Positions 15,890 through 24,315 of a stretch of 39,912 nt of DNA are shown in pieces (position 1 is the stretch's first letter; every line of letters starts with the position of its first letter). Source of the DNA: Bacteroidales bacterium (lineage in GTDB: Bacteria > Bacteroidota > Bacteroidia > Bacteroidales > UBA12077); the NCBI GenBank assembly GCA_003446015.1, contig DMBU01000096.1:1-39912 (forward strand). The letters are read 5' to 3'. A program made the position numbers and the translations under genes. The notes beneath the pieces were generated by a model that was given only the letters and a program-made list of their open reading frames with translations, did not search any database and was not told the DNA's origin.

Positions 15890-15916
15890 AAGACCGGATA
15901 AAATCCGGTCTTTTTA
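15890..15916 (+). terminator. Rho-independent terminator of the C45-sirtuin-S4-nitroreductase operon
   Basis: A perfect hairpin, AAGACCGGAT pairing with ATCCGGTCTT around an AAA loop, followed by TTT. It lies 6 bases after the nitroreductase stop. Confidence 0.9.
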
Positions 15917-15984
15917 TGTCCCAAATTATACGAACCGGAAAAACAAAAGCAAGTTAATATTTTGTTAAAGTATTGATAGTTAAT

Positions 15985-18222
15985 TTAATGGTTGCTTAAA
16001 TATTGAATATAGTCTTTCATGAGTTTAATGTTGAGATTCTTAATTCCATGTTTGTTAAGATAATGAATGTCTTCCATGAAAAATTGATTAAAGCGAGTAA
16101 AATCTCCCTTAAAAAAAGCTAATGCTTTTTCATACGTATCTATTGCTTTCTTTTCATTATTTGAACACCAATGTGAATGCCCCAAATGAATCAGGTCAAA
16201 TTCGTTTAGGTTCTTTTCCAGTATGCTATTGTAGTATTTTACGGCGTTATCAAACTTCCCTAGAACAAATGAAATCCATGCTATAGGCCTTTGTATTTTT
16301 TCGTTTGAAGGATTTAGATATTCTACTTTAAAATAATATTTAAGGGCTTCGTCGTACTTTTCTAAACGCATTAAAGTGTGCCCAATATAAGCCTGAATAT
16401 AGAGGCTCTCAGGTTCAAGTTTTTCAGCTTCTTTATAATATTCCAAAGCTTTTTCATGATCATTTAAATACCTGTAACAGAGTGCGATTTTTTTAATGAT
16501 CCATGTTTTATTTTCATCTAACAGTTCAGCTCGTTTATAATAGGTTAAGGCATTTTCATACTGTCCTAATCGTTGAAAACAATATCCTATTTTTTCGAAT
16601 AGTTCAATATTGCTTTCTTCAGTTTTTTCTATAATCTTGAAAATTTCAACCGCCTTATCATAATGTTCATTTTCTAGTAAAAATTCAGCAATATTTCGTG
16701 TAACTTGTTTATTGGTAATTATTCTATTAAAAAAATCGGAATGCTGTACATCAAAACTCCATGTAAAAATATCAGGGAACTCATTTTTATAGGGATGAAG
16801 TTTGAAAAATCTATATAAATCTTGTAAATATTGGGTAATAATGCTTTTACTTATAGCAAATTGGTTTAAGAGATTCTCATCTTTCTGAACCTCTTCCAGG
16901 TTTTTCATTTCTTCGTTAAACATATCCATCATCATCGTTTTATGTGATTCCGGAATCATTTGCAGGTTCAAACAAAATGAATATTTATCAGAATTACACA
17001 TGTGGAATGATTTCTCTAACTGCTCAATAAATGATGTTAAGTTTGTTTCTTCTTTTTCAACGATTAAATCAATATATTCATTTTCCTTATAAAATGGAGA
17101 AAACCAGTTACTTATCTCATTAAAAAACGAAAAATGTTTAAGTTTTGAGAACGCACTCATAAAAACATCAGAACCTTCAATTTGCATTTTTGAAAAATCC
17201 TGAAGCTTATCAAATAAATCAGGAGAATCCTCAAATACTTTTTCCCAATCGGGGTTTTTATCTTCTGAAAAATCTTCAGAAAGAATATTTTCCAAATCCA
17301 GACTCTTTTCAATCTTAGGCTGCATTTTCATCATCTCAGGTAGAATTTCTTCTTCCCATTTCTTAGTAATTTTTTCAGTTTCTTTTGATTTGAATATCTG
17401 AATTAAAATTGCTTCGAACTGTTTATCAATTTCGTCGATTTTGGAGAGTTTTAAGATTTGTTTTTCAAGATCAGGATAAAGATTAATTCGTTTATCATAT
17501 TTGTATAAAGCTAATACAATGCCGGTTAAGGCCCGTTGCCATACCTGGTTTTCACCTGAATGATAAAAATTAAGCAAAGCTGTGAACTTTTTTGTGTCGA
17601 AAATACGAAGCAAGCTCAAAGTAAGGGCACTAACTATAAGACTCTTATCATGCCAGGGAATTTTTTCAGAGTAACAGATCGAGTCAATAATTTTATTTTC
17701 AATTTCTTTATAGTTATCTGTTAACCATAAATAATTGAAAAGTTCTTTTAATGCATCATGTCTTGAAATAATTTTGGTTTCGTCTGCCTTGTCCTTTGAT
17801 AATTCAATATTATTTTCCTTAAGTATTTTACCTAACTCTTTATCAAAAGTTAAATTATTAATTAATGAATATGGTTCATCTGTGTTACTTTCCATCTCTT
17901 TTTCTAAGGACCATTTCATTTTGTAAATTGCAAGACTCGAAGTTTCAGTAAGTAAACATTCTTTAACTTTATCATTCAGTTCAAGTAAGGATCTTTGTAC
18001 GTACTTGTAGATTTTATCTCGCTCTGGATCATCAATTCCAGAAAAGGAATGTTTTAGTATATTAGAATATGTTTCTTTAACTTTTTCAATTTGAATTTGA
18101 TGATATTGTTTCTTAGCATTAACTGCAAAGTCAACTAATTCTTGAATAGCTGTTAAGATTTCGCTATTCAATACTAAGGTAGCAATATGTTGGTGGCACT
18201 TATTAATTTCTTTAAAGTCCAT
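15985..18222 (-). CDS. Large cytoplasmic protein with C-terminal TPR repeats
   Basis: A 745-residue protein without signal peptide. Residues 1-500 are helical and unlike any family I recognise, with an acidic middle stretch (about 300-345). Residues 505-720 hold about six TPR units, for example ELFEKIGYCFQRLGQYENAL, KKIALCYRYLNDHEKALEYY and AYIGHTLMRLEKYDEALKYY. TPR arrays bind peptides or other proteins, so a scaffold or chaperone-like role is plausible. Similar N-terminus plus TPR proteins occur in Bacteroidales without known function. ATG start at 18222, divergent from the sodium symporter; no operon partner. Confidence 0.85.
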   Translation of the reverse strand: MDFKEINKCHQHIATLVLNSEILTAIQELVDFAVNAKKQYHQIQIEKVKETYSNILKHSFSGIDDPERDKIYKYVQRSLLELNDKVKECLLTETSSLAIYKMKWSLEKEMESNTDEPYSLINNLTFDKELGKILKENNIELSKDKADETKIISRHDALKELFNYLWLTDNYKEIENKIIDSICYSEKIPWHDKSLIVSALTLSLLRIFDTKKFTALLNFYHSGENQVWQRALTGIVLALYKYDKRINLYPDLEKQILKLSKIDEIDKQFEAILIQIFKSKETEKITKKWEEEILPEMMKMQPKIEKSLDLENILSEDFSEDKNPDWEKVFEDSPDLFDKLQDFSKMQIEGSDVFMSAFSKLKHFSFFNEISNWFSPFYKENEYIDLIVEKEETNLTSFIEQLEKSFHMCNSDKYSFCLNLQMIPESHKTMMMDMFNEEMKNLEEVQKDENLLNQFAISKSIITQYLQDLYRFFKLHPYKNEFPDIFTWSFDVQHSDFFNRIITNKQVTRNIAEFLLENEHYDKAVEIFKIIEKTEESNIELFEKIGYCFQRLGQYENALTYYKRAELLDENKTWIIKKIALCYRYLNDHEKALEYYKEAEKLEPESLYIQAYIGHTLMRLEKYDEALKYYFKVEYLNPSNEKIQRPIAWISFVLGKFDNAVKYYNSILEKNLNEFDLIHLGHSHWCSNNEKKAIDTYEKALAFFKGDFTRFNQFFMEDIHYLNKHGIKNLNIKLMKDYIQYLSNH

Positions 18223-18408
18223 TTTAACTCCTTTCGAATCTATTTTTTCTTATAGGTCAAATACTGTTCCTATTTCTTTTTAATGACAGTTTAGTGTTAA
18301 TATTTTAGATCTCGTATGCTATTCTGTCATAAATTAAATCTAAAATTAATATTTTAAACGATTATATTTATCTTTACTTAAATGATTATGAACTAATATG
18401 AATGCATT

Positions 18409-19830
18409 ATGAGCTATACATTACTGGGTTTTATCATATATCTCATCATTGTTTTTATTGTAGGTTTTATTACCTATAAAAATAACGAATCACACGATGA
18501 TTTTTTTATTGGGGGAAGAAAACTGAATCCCTGGGTGGTTGCGTTTTCAGAAAGAGCTTCAGGTGAATCTGCCTGGCTGCTATTAGGACTGCCTGGTGCA
18601 GCATTAGCAGGAGGATTTATGCAATCGTGGACCGCAGCAGGTTGTGTATTGGGGATCATATTTTACTGGTTTGTGATTGCGAAAGGTCTTAGGATTGAAT
18701 CAGAAAAATTAAATGCCATAACCCTGCCTAACTTTTTTGCCGAACGATTCGGAGAACAAGGTAAAATTATCAGGGTACTAGCAACAATGATCATAATTTT
18801 CTTTTTTACCTTTTATTTGGCTGCCCAGTTCAATGGTGCTGGGAAAGTTCTTTTTGTAACTTTTGGAATTCCGCATATATGGGGAATTGTAATTGGAGTT
18901 GTGGTTATTGTGTTTTATACAATGATGGGAGGCTTTTTTGCTGTTGCATGGACCGACCTTATTCAGGGAATAATCATGATTGGAGCATTAGTTATATTAC
19001 CCATTTTTGGATTTATTGAATTGGCTAAACAGGGAACATCATTTTCGCATGCTATTGGTGCTGAAGGAACACATTTTAATAGTTTTGTCGAAAATAAAAC
19101 AGGTTGGGCGGCAGCTGCTGTTATCATTAGTGGATTGAGTTGGGGTTTGGGTTACATGGGCCAACCACATTTGTTAACCAGATTTATGTCAATTAAAAGT
19201 GCTGATAAAATTAAAACAAGCAGAATTATTGCAATTGCCTGGGCAATACCGGCTTTTGCGGGAGCTATGTTAATTGGATTAATAGGTTTAGCCTTATATG
19301 GAAAAGGATATTATGTAGATGTAGAAGAAATAATGCCACATCTGGCAACTACTTTATTACCAACATGGCTTGCAGGAATTTTTATTTCAGGCGCAATCGC
19401 TGCGATGATGTCAACGGCTGATAGTCAGTTACTGGTTATAACATCATCTGTGATTGAAGATTTTTACCATAAAACTCTGGGAATGGATGTAACTGAAAAG
19501 CGACTTTTATTTTTGAGTAGAGTAATTACGATTGTTGTTGGTGCAATTGGTTTTATCATTGCTATTTCATCCGAAAATTTAATTTATGAGTTAGTTTCAT
19601 ATGCCTGGGCAGGTTTGGGTTCGTCGTTTGGACCTGCCTTACTCCTTATTTTGTTCTGGAAGAAGGTTACGAGCCAGGGAGTTATTGCCGGGATGCTCAC
19701 AGGTTCAATTTCAACAATAATATGGAGCAATATTGATGCTTTGGAAAATATTATATCCGTGAGATTTGTTTCATTTGTTTTTGCAATTACAGCAATTTTT
19801 ATTGTGAGCAAAATTACTTATAGGAAATAA
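18409..19830 (+). CDS. putP: Sodium:solute symporter, PutP-like (proline)
   Basis: A 473-residue inner-membrane protein with about 13 hydrophobic helices, of the sodium:solute symporter (SSS) family. Characteristic segments are DDFFIGGRKLNPWVVAFSER, ASGESAWLLLGLPGAALAGG, the NAITLPNFFAERFGEQGK loop, GGFFAVAWTDLIQGIIM, GYMGQPHLLTRFMS and IAAMMSTADSQLL. The GLPG and GQPH segments match the proline transporter PutP, so Na+-driven proline uptake is the best call, but solute choice within SSS is hard to judge from sequence. ATG at 18409. It converges on the LysE-type gene with 52 bases between. Confidence 0.85.
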   Translation: MSYTLLGFIIYLIIVFIVGFITYKNNESHDDFFIGGRKLNPWVVAFSERASGESAWLLLGLPGAALAGGFMQSWTAAGCVLGIIFYWFVIAKGLRIESEKLNAITLPNFFAERFGEQGKIIRVLATMIIIFFFTFYLAAQFNGAGKVLFVTFGIPHIWGIVIGVVVIVFYTMMGGFFAVAWTDLIQGIIMIGALVILPIFGFIELAKQGTSFSHAIGAEGTHFNSFVENKTGWAAAAVIISGLSWGLGYMGQPHLLTRFMSIKSADKIKTSRIIAIAWAIPAFAGAMLIGLIGLALYGKGYYVDVEEIMPHLATTLLPTWLAGIFISGAIAAMMSTADSQLLVITSSVIEDFYHKTLGMDVTEKRLLFLSRVITIVVGAIGFIIAISSENLIYELVSYAWAGLGSSFGPALLLILFWKKVTSQGVIAGMLTGSISTIIWSNIDALENIISVRFVSFVFAITAIFIVSKITYRK

Positions 19831-19882
19831 TAAACAATTGTAAGTAAGTGGCTAAGAGGTGATTATGAAAATAAAGATAAAA

Positions 19883-20497
19883 CTAAATCAGAGAATTTAT
19901 TCCCATCCACAACTGATAAAACCCAAAAGCAATTAAAACAAGCGATGAGAATCCTAGTAAAACTTTACTAACCTTTGGGCCTAATTTTTTGGCAAATGCA
20001 AAAAGAATTATGGTTGCAGCCAGTACAATAATTATGGTAATATAAAACCCAATAATTAATGCAAATCCATTCATAGGTGCAATTCTCCAACCCTGAAGAA
20101 ACATAGGTCCCATAATTAAACTCCAGCCTAAATAAGGATTGGGATTTAATATATTTACAAATGCAGCACTAAATAAGGTTTGTTTGCCAGAGTTTTGCGC
20201 AATGACTTCTTCCGGATCATAATCTTTCCATGATTTAAACGCTTTGTATCCTAGGTAAAGAAGAAATAATCCACCGATAATTCTTAATACTATTACAAAA
20301 CTAGTTGGAACAGAACTAAGTAGTAGTAAGATTAAAAGAACAATTGGTAAATCGCTGACAACAGGTGCAAATGCAGCCGGTAAAGTTGAGCGCCATCCCT
20401 TTTTTAGTGTTTGAGAGATTAAATAGGTTTGCAATGGCCCTGGCTGAACACCCGCAGCAAATGCATATGTAATCCCAAATATTAAGTAGTTTATCAC
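19883..20497 (-). CDS. LysE/RhtB-family exporter
   Basis: A 204-residue inner-membrane protein with about six helices. The N-terminal FGITYAFAAGVQPGPLQTYL is the LysE-family signature (G-x-x-PGP), followed by GGLFLLYLGYKAFKSW and a LNPNPYLGWSLIMGP segment. Family members export amino acids or related small molecules; the substrate here is unknown. The start must be GTG: the codon immediately before 20497 in frame is a stop (TAG), and no ATG occurs until deep inside the conserved region. It is convergent with putP and divergent from the DUF255 gene. Confidence 0.88.
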   Translation of the reverse strand: MINYLIFGITYAFAAGVQPGPLQTYLISQTLKKGWRSTLPAAFAPVVSDLPIVLLILLLLSSVPTSFVIVLRIIGGLFLLYLGYKAFKSWKDYDPEEVIAQNSGKQTLFSAAFVNILNPNPYLGWSLIMGPMFLQGWRIAPMNGFALIIGFYITIIIVLAATIILFAFAKKLGPKVSKVLLGFSSLVLIAFGFYQLWMGINSLI

Positions 20498-20653
20498 CTA
20501 ATTGTGTTTTAAAATTTGAATTAAAAATAGAAATAAAAAGCTAATTCCATATTTAAAAGATATAATTATTTGGATCGATAATTTTATTCTGTGAACAAAG
20601 CGAATTAATGGCTGTTTTCTTTAAAAGTTACAGCTAGTTAATGTACAAGAGTA

Positions 20654-22774
20654 ATGACAAATGCGAAATTTTTTGTGTCAGTTTTTTTACTTGTATTAAC
20701 ATCTTGCAGTTTTTCACAAAATAAAAATGATCATATGAGTTCCACAGAACACAAATTCACCAATCATCTTATTCACGAAAGTAGTCCATATTTGTTGCAA
20801 CATGCGCATAACCCTGTGAACTGGTATCCCTGGGGTGAAGAGGCTTTACAAAAAGCAAAAAAAGAAAACAAACTTATTATTGTGAGTGTAGGTTATGCTG
20901 CTTGTCATTGGTGTCATGTAATGGAACATGAGAGCTTTGAAAGTGAAGAGGTTGCTCAATTTATGAACGATCATTTTGTTGCCATAAAAGTAGATCGGGA
21001 GGAGAGGCCCGATATAGACCAAATTTATATGAATGCAGTACAACTTTTAAGCGGGAGTGGCGGTTGGCCTTTGAATTGTATTACACTGCCCGATGGACGC
21101 CCCATTTATGGAGGAACATATTTTCGAAAAGAACAATGGCTCGATATGCTTACGCAGGTAAATAATTTTGTAAAGCAAAATCCTGAAAAAGCTGAAGAAC
21201 AAGCAAAATCATTAACAGAGGGAGTACGAACAAGCGAAATAATTCATTTGAATAAAGAGAAACCTGATTTTACAATTCAAGATCTGGATCAGGTTTACGA
21301 TCTGTGGAAACGTAATATCGATTATACACATGGAGGAAGTCATGGCGCTCCAAAATTTCCTTTGCCAGTCGGTTATCAATTCTTGTTAAACTATCATTAT
21401 CTGACACAAAATGAGGATGCTATAAAAGCAGTAATATCAACTCTGGATAATTTGGCTGCTGGCGGAATTTACGATCAGCTTGGGGGTGGTTTTGCACGAT
21501 ATTCAACAGATGCATATTGGAAAGTGCCTCATTTCGAGAAAATGCTTTACGATAATGCTCAATTGGTTAGTTTGTATTCGGCTGCTTATCAGGTAACAAA
21601 AGATCCTAAATATAAAATTATTGTAGATGAAACATTAGGTTTTATCCATAGAGAACTAACATCAAAAGAAGGTGGTTTTTATTCTTCATTAGATGCCGAT
21701 AGCGAAGGAGTGGAAGGGAAATTTTATGTATGGACAAAAAATGAATTACAAAAAGTATTAGGCGAAAATGCAGAATTAATAATTGATTACTATAATGTTT
21801 CCGATAATGGAAATTGGGAAAATGGAATAAATATTTTATTTAAGACCTCACCTGATAAAATAATAGCTGATAAGTATAAAATTACGGAAGGCGAATTGTT
21901 AGTTCGAATTACTGAGGCTAAAAAAATACTTTTGAAAGAACGATCGAAACGAATTCGTCCTGCACTGGACGATAAAATTCTTACTTCGTGGAATGCGCTC
22001 ATGTTAAAAGCCTATGTTGATGCTTACCGGGTTTTCGATGATAAAAATTATTTGGAAGCAGCGCTGAACAATGCAGCGTTTATTAGTTCAGAAATGAAAT
22101 CATCTGATAATCGATTAGATCGTAACTACAAAAATGGCAAAGCATCCATCAATGCATTTTTGGATGATTACGCATTTACTATTTCTGCTTTTATCTCATT
22201 ATACCAGGCAACATTTGATGAAAAATGGTTGACTGAAGCAAATCAGTTATTGAAGTATTCGTTAGATCATTTTTATGATATGCAAAGTGGAATGTTTTAT
22301 TATACTTCAGATCAGGATTTAGAGTTAATTGCCCGTAAAATGGATGTAATGGACAATGTTACACCATCTGGAAATTCTGAAATGGCAAAGAACTTATTTA
22401 TATTGGGAACCTATTTTTATAACAATGACTATATACAGAAATCTAAGCAAATGCTAAGTAATGTTAAGCAAAATGCATTAAAAAGCGGAACTTACTTTGC
22501 AAACTGGGATATTTTAATGACATGGTTTGTAAGTCAACCTTATGAAGTGGCAATTGTAGGCAAAGATTTTGAATCTAAACGAAAACAGCTTGATCTCAGT
22601 TATTTGCCCAATGTTTTTTTACTGGGAGGAAATAATGAAGGAACCTTAGTATTACTTGAAAGTAAATTAATTCAAGGACAAACTACCATATATGTTTGCC
22701 AAAACAAAACGTGTAAAATGCCAGTTGTTGAAGTAAAAAAAGCGTATATGCAACTGCAATCAAGAATTAATTAA
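20654..22774 (+). CDS. DUF255 / YyaL-type thioredoxin-domain protein, apparent lipoprotein
   Basis: A 706-residue protein of the YyaL / SPATA20 family. Residues 33-190 form the DUF255 thioredoxin-like domain, with HESSPYLLQHAHNPVNWYPW, the CxxC pair C84/C87 in YAACHWCHVMEHESF, DREERPDIDQIYM and GGWPLNCITLPDGRPIYGGTY. The remainder is the (alpha/alpha)6-barrel-like region with KFPLPVGYQFLL, GGIYDQLGGGFARYSTD, HFEKMLYDNAQL and DDKILTSWNALML. The N-terminus is unusual: MTNAKFFVSVFLLVLTSC carries a lipobox (LTSC, C18), so the protein should be exported and lipidated, whereas family members are usually described as cytosolic. A shorter start at Met28 would remove the signal. Activity of the family is not established. 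Confidence 0.9.
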   Translation: MTNAKFFVSVFLLVLTSCSFSQNKNDHMSSTEHKFTNHLIHESSPYLLQHAHNPVNWYPWGEEALQKAKKENKLIIVSVGYAACHWCHVMEHESFESEEVAQFMNDHFVAIKVDREERPDIDQIYMNAVQLLSGSGGWPLNCITLPDGRPIYGGTYFRKEQWLDMLTQVNNFVKQNPEKAEEQAKSLTEGVRTSEIIHLNKEKPDFTIQDLDQVYDLWKRNIDYTHGGSHGAPKFPLPVGYQFLLNYHYLTQNEDAIKAVISTLDNLAAGGIYDQLGGGFARYSTDAYWKVPHFEKMLYDNAQLVSLYSAAYQVTKDPKYKIIVDETLGFIHRELTSKEGGFYSSLDADSEGVEGKFYVWTKNELQKVLGENAELIIDYYNVSDNGNWENGINILFKTSPDKIIADKYKITEGELLVRITEAKKILLKERSKRIRPALDDKILTSWNALMLKAYVDAYRVFDDKNYLEAALNNAAFISSEMKSSDNRLDRNYKNGKASINAFLDDYAFTISAFISLYQATFDEKWLTEANQLLKYSLDHFYDMQSGMFYYTSDQDLELIARKMDVMDNVTPSGNSEMAKNLFILGTYFYNNDYIQKSKQMLSNVKQNALKSGTYFANWDILMTWFVSQPYEVAIVGKDFESKRKQLDLSYLPNVFLLGGNNEGTLVLLESKLIQGQTTIYVCQNKTCKMPVVEVKKAYMQLQSRIN

Positions 22775-23300
22775 CTTCTTTTCTTTTATAGTTTATTCTC
22801 CACAATAAATTCCAGGTCTCACCATTATCTGTTGAGTTTTCCCAATCCCAGGTAAAATTATCAGGTTGAATATCATAGAATACCATTCTCTGATAGATTA
22901 TACTCCCATCTGGTTTTTGAACTTTTCTTTTAAAGATTCTTTTTTCACCATCAATTTCACCAATAAAATCGAGGTACGATCCTTGATTATCTACCCATGT
23001 TTGGTACCACGTACCGTTATTTGAATTAAACACACTCCAGCTTTTACCTGTAAAACCTTTCATGCTTTCATCATCGGTTACATTGAAGTTTTCTTTGAGC
23101 ACAAAATTATTCAATATCTTAAAAATTGAATTTTCGCCTTTTCCGATAGATTCATCTGATTTTGACCAGGTAAGATCCCACTCTCCAATCCAAAAGTCAT
23201 AATATTCTGCCGGACTTAAATTCGAAATCGGAGTTTGTGCTTGCACGTTATTTGTTATCAGAAAAAAGCTGATAATGATTGTTGCTAGTTTAATCTTCAT
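22767..23300 (-). CDS. Secreted DUF1579-like (lipocalin-type) protein
   Basis: A 177-residue protein with a signal peptide (about 1-21, ending VQAQ). The mature part starts with FWIGEWDLTW and continues with a run of beta strands (ENSIFKILNNFVLKENF, GKSWSVFNSNNGTWYQTWVD, GSYLDFIGEIDGEKRIF), the pattern of DUF1579-type or lipocalin-like small barrels that bind hydrophobic ligands. Its last 8 bases overlap those of the convergent DUF255 gene. No operon partner. Ligand and role are unknown. Confidence 0.8.
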   Translation of the reverse strand: MKIKLATIIISFFLITNNVQAQTPISNLSPAEYYDFWIGEWDLTWSKSDESIGKGENSIFKILNNFVLKENFNVTDDESMKGFTGKSWSVFNSNNGTWYQTWVDNQGSYLDFIGEIDGEKRIFKRKVQKPDGSIIYQRMVFYDIQPDNFTWDWENSTDNGETWNLLWRINYKRKEVN

Positions 23301-23575
23301 TTTCAGTTCATAATTGTTTGCTTTATTTACATAACTTTTAAATCTGATTTTTGTTCAAATTGCATTTAGTTCAGAATAAAAAATTATAGCGTACGCAACT
23401 TTATTTATAAAATCAGCATCATAACAATGATCCTAAAAATTCGGAAAAAATAATTTGTGTTGAAAAAACTAAACGTATTTCGGGTTTATGAAATATTTTT
23501 TGTAAATTAGATTTAAGTTCCGATTAGATTTTGGTCTGGTTTTTGCAAACCGAACATTAAATAAAACAAACTACT

Positions 23576-23821
23576 ATGACAATTACTTGTTTAAAAAACG
23601 GAAAAGAAATAGCTCTAAGAGATCCTCTTGATTTGGATTTTATAGAATACGATGTTGTAAAAGATTATTTAAAAGTTATTGGTCATCTGGAAAGAAACCC
23701 TGAAGCGAGAGTTGAGATTGATTTAACTGAGCCATTTATACCAAAATTTAATTTAATTAATTGCAGTAATTCTTTCACTCAAAAATTTAATCAGGTAATA
23801 AACAGAAAGAAGTTCGCATAA
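23576..23821 (+). CDS. Small protein of unknown function upstream of a C_GCAxxG_C_C gene
   Basis: An 81-residue soluble protein (MTITCLKNGKEIALRDPLDL at the start) with no signal or membrane span. The sequence is mixed alpha/beta and no family is recognised. The ATG at 23576 follows an AT-rich leader. The stop lies 2 bases before the next ATG, so the two are almost certainly translated from one message and may act together. Two cysteines (Cys5 and Cys62) are present, but there is no CxxC pair. Confidence 0.65.
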   Translation: MTITCLKNGKEIALRDPLDLDFIEYDVVKDYLKVIGHLERNPEARVEIDLTEPFIPKFNLINCSNSFTQKFNQVINRKKFA

Positions 23822-23823
23822 AA

Positions 23824-24267
23824 ATGAAAAGATCCGAAAAGGCTCTGGAATATTACTTCGGAGGATTCAATTGTTCGCAATCCGTTATTGCATCATTTGC
23901 TGATATCTTAAATGTTGAAGAAGAAGTTGCCTTGCGCATGGCTTCAGGTTTTGGTGGTGGTATGGGGCGAATGCAACAAACCTGTGGGGCTGTAACAGGA
24001 GCATTTATGGTTATTGGGTTTTTAAGAGGTAAGTATAAAGAGGGAGATGATGAAGCCAAGGAAACTACAAATAAACTAATACAGGAGTTCTCAAATAAAT
24101 TTGCCGAAGTTAATGGAAGCATTAACTGCAAATCCCTAATTAACTTTGATCTAAATTCAGAAGAAGGCAGAAATCAAGCCGATAAAGCTGATGTGTTCAA
24201 TAAACAATGCTCGAACTATGTCAGTATTGCTGTAGATTTACTTGAAGAAATATTAGCTAATGAGTAG
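23824..24267 (+). CDS. C_GCAxxG_C_C family putative redox protein
   Basis: A 147-residue cytoplasmic protein. The family's spaced cysteines are in place: C17 in GGFNCSQS, C54 in MQQTCGAVTGAFM, C102 in INCKSL and C129 in NKQCSNY. The glycine-rich GFGGGMGRM before C54 is typical. The family (Pfam C_GCAxxG_C_C) is thought to bind a metal or act in electron transfer, but no activity is established. It is 2 bases downstream of the 81-residue gene. Its stop codon lies inside a long inverted repeat. Confidence 0.9.
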   Translation: MKRSEKALEYYFGGFNCSQSVIASFADILNVEEEVALRMASGFGGGMGRMQQTCGAVTGAFMVIGFLRGKYKEGDDEAKETTNKLIQEFSNKFAEVNGSINCKSLINFDLNSEEGRNQADKADVFNKQCSNYVSIAVDLLEEILANE

Positions 24268-24298
24268 TGAATTGTGAGCATCTCTCAATTCACCACTC
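24262..24298. terminator. Long inverted repeat between convergent genes, probable bidirectional terminator
   Basis: GAGTAGTGAATTG (24262-24274) pairs with CAATTCACCACTC (24286-24298) with one mismatch, and the 11-base loop can form a further GAG/CTC pairing. The left arm covers the stop codon of the C_GCAxxG_C_C gene. The repeat lies between two convergent genes. There is no long T run, so the terminator role is inferred from position. Confidence 0.55.
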
Positions 24299-24315
24299 AC
24301 ATTCACCATTTACAT

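Noticed and set aside
18283..18330. ATGACAG / CTGTCAT inverted arms between the TPR gene and putP
   Set aside because: Only 7-base arms separated by 34 bases; too weak to call an operator.
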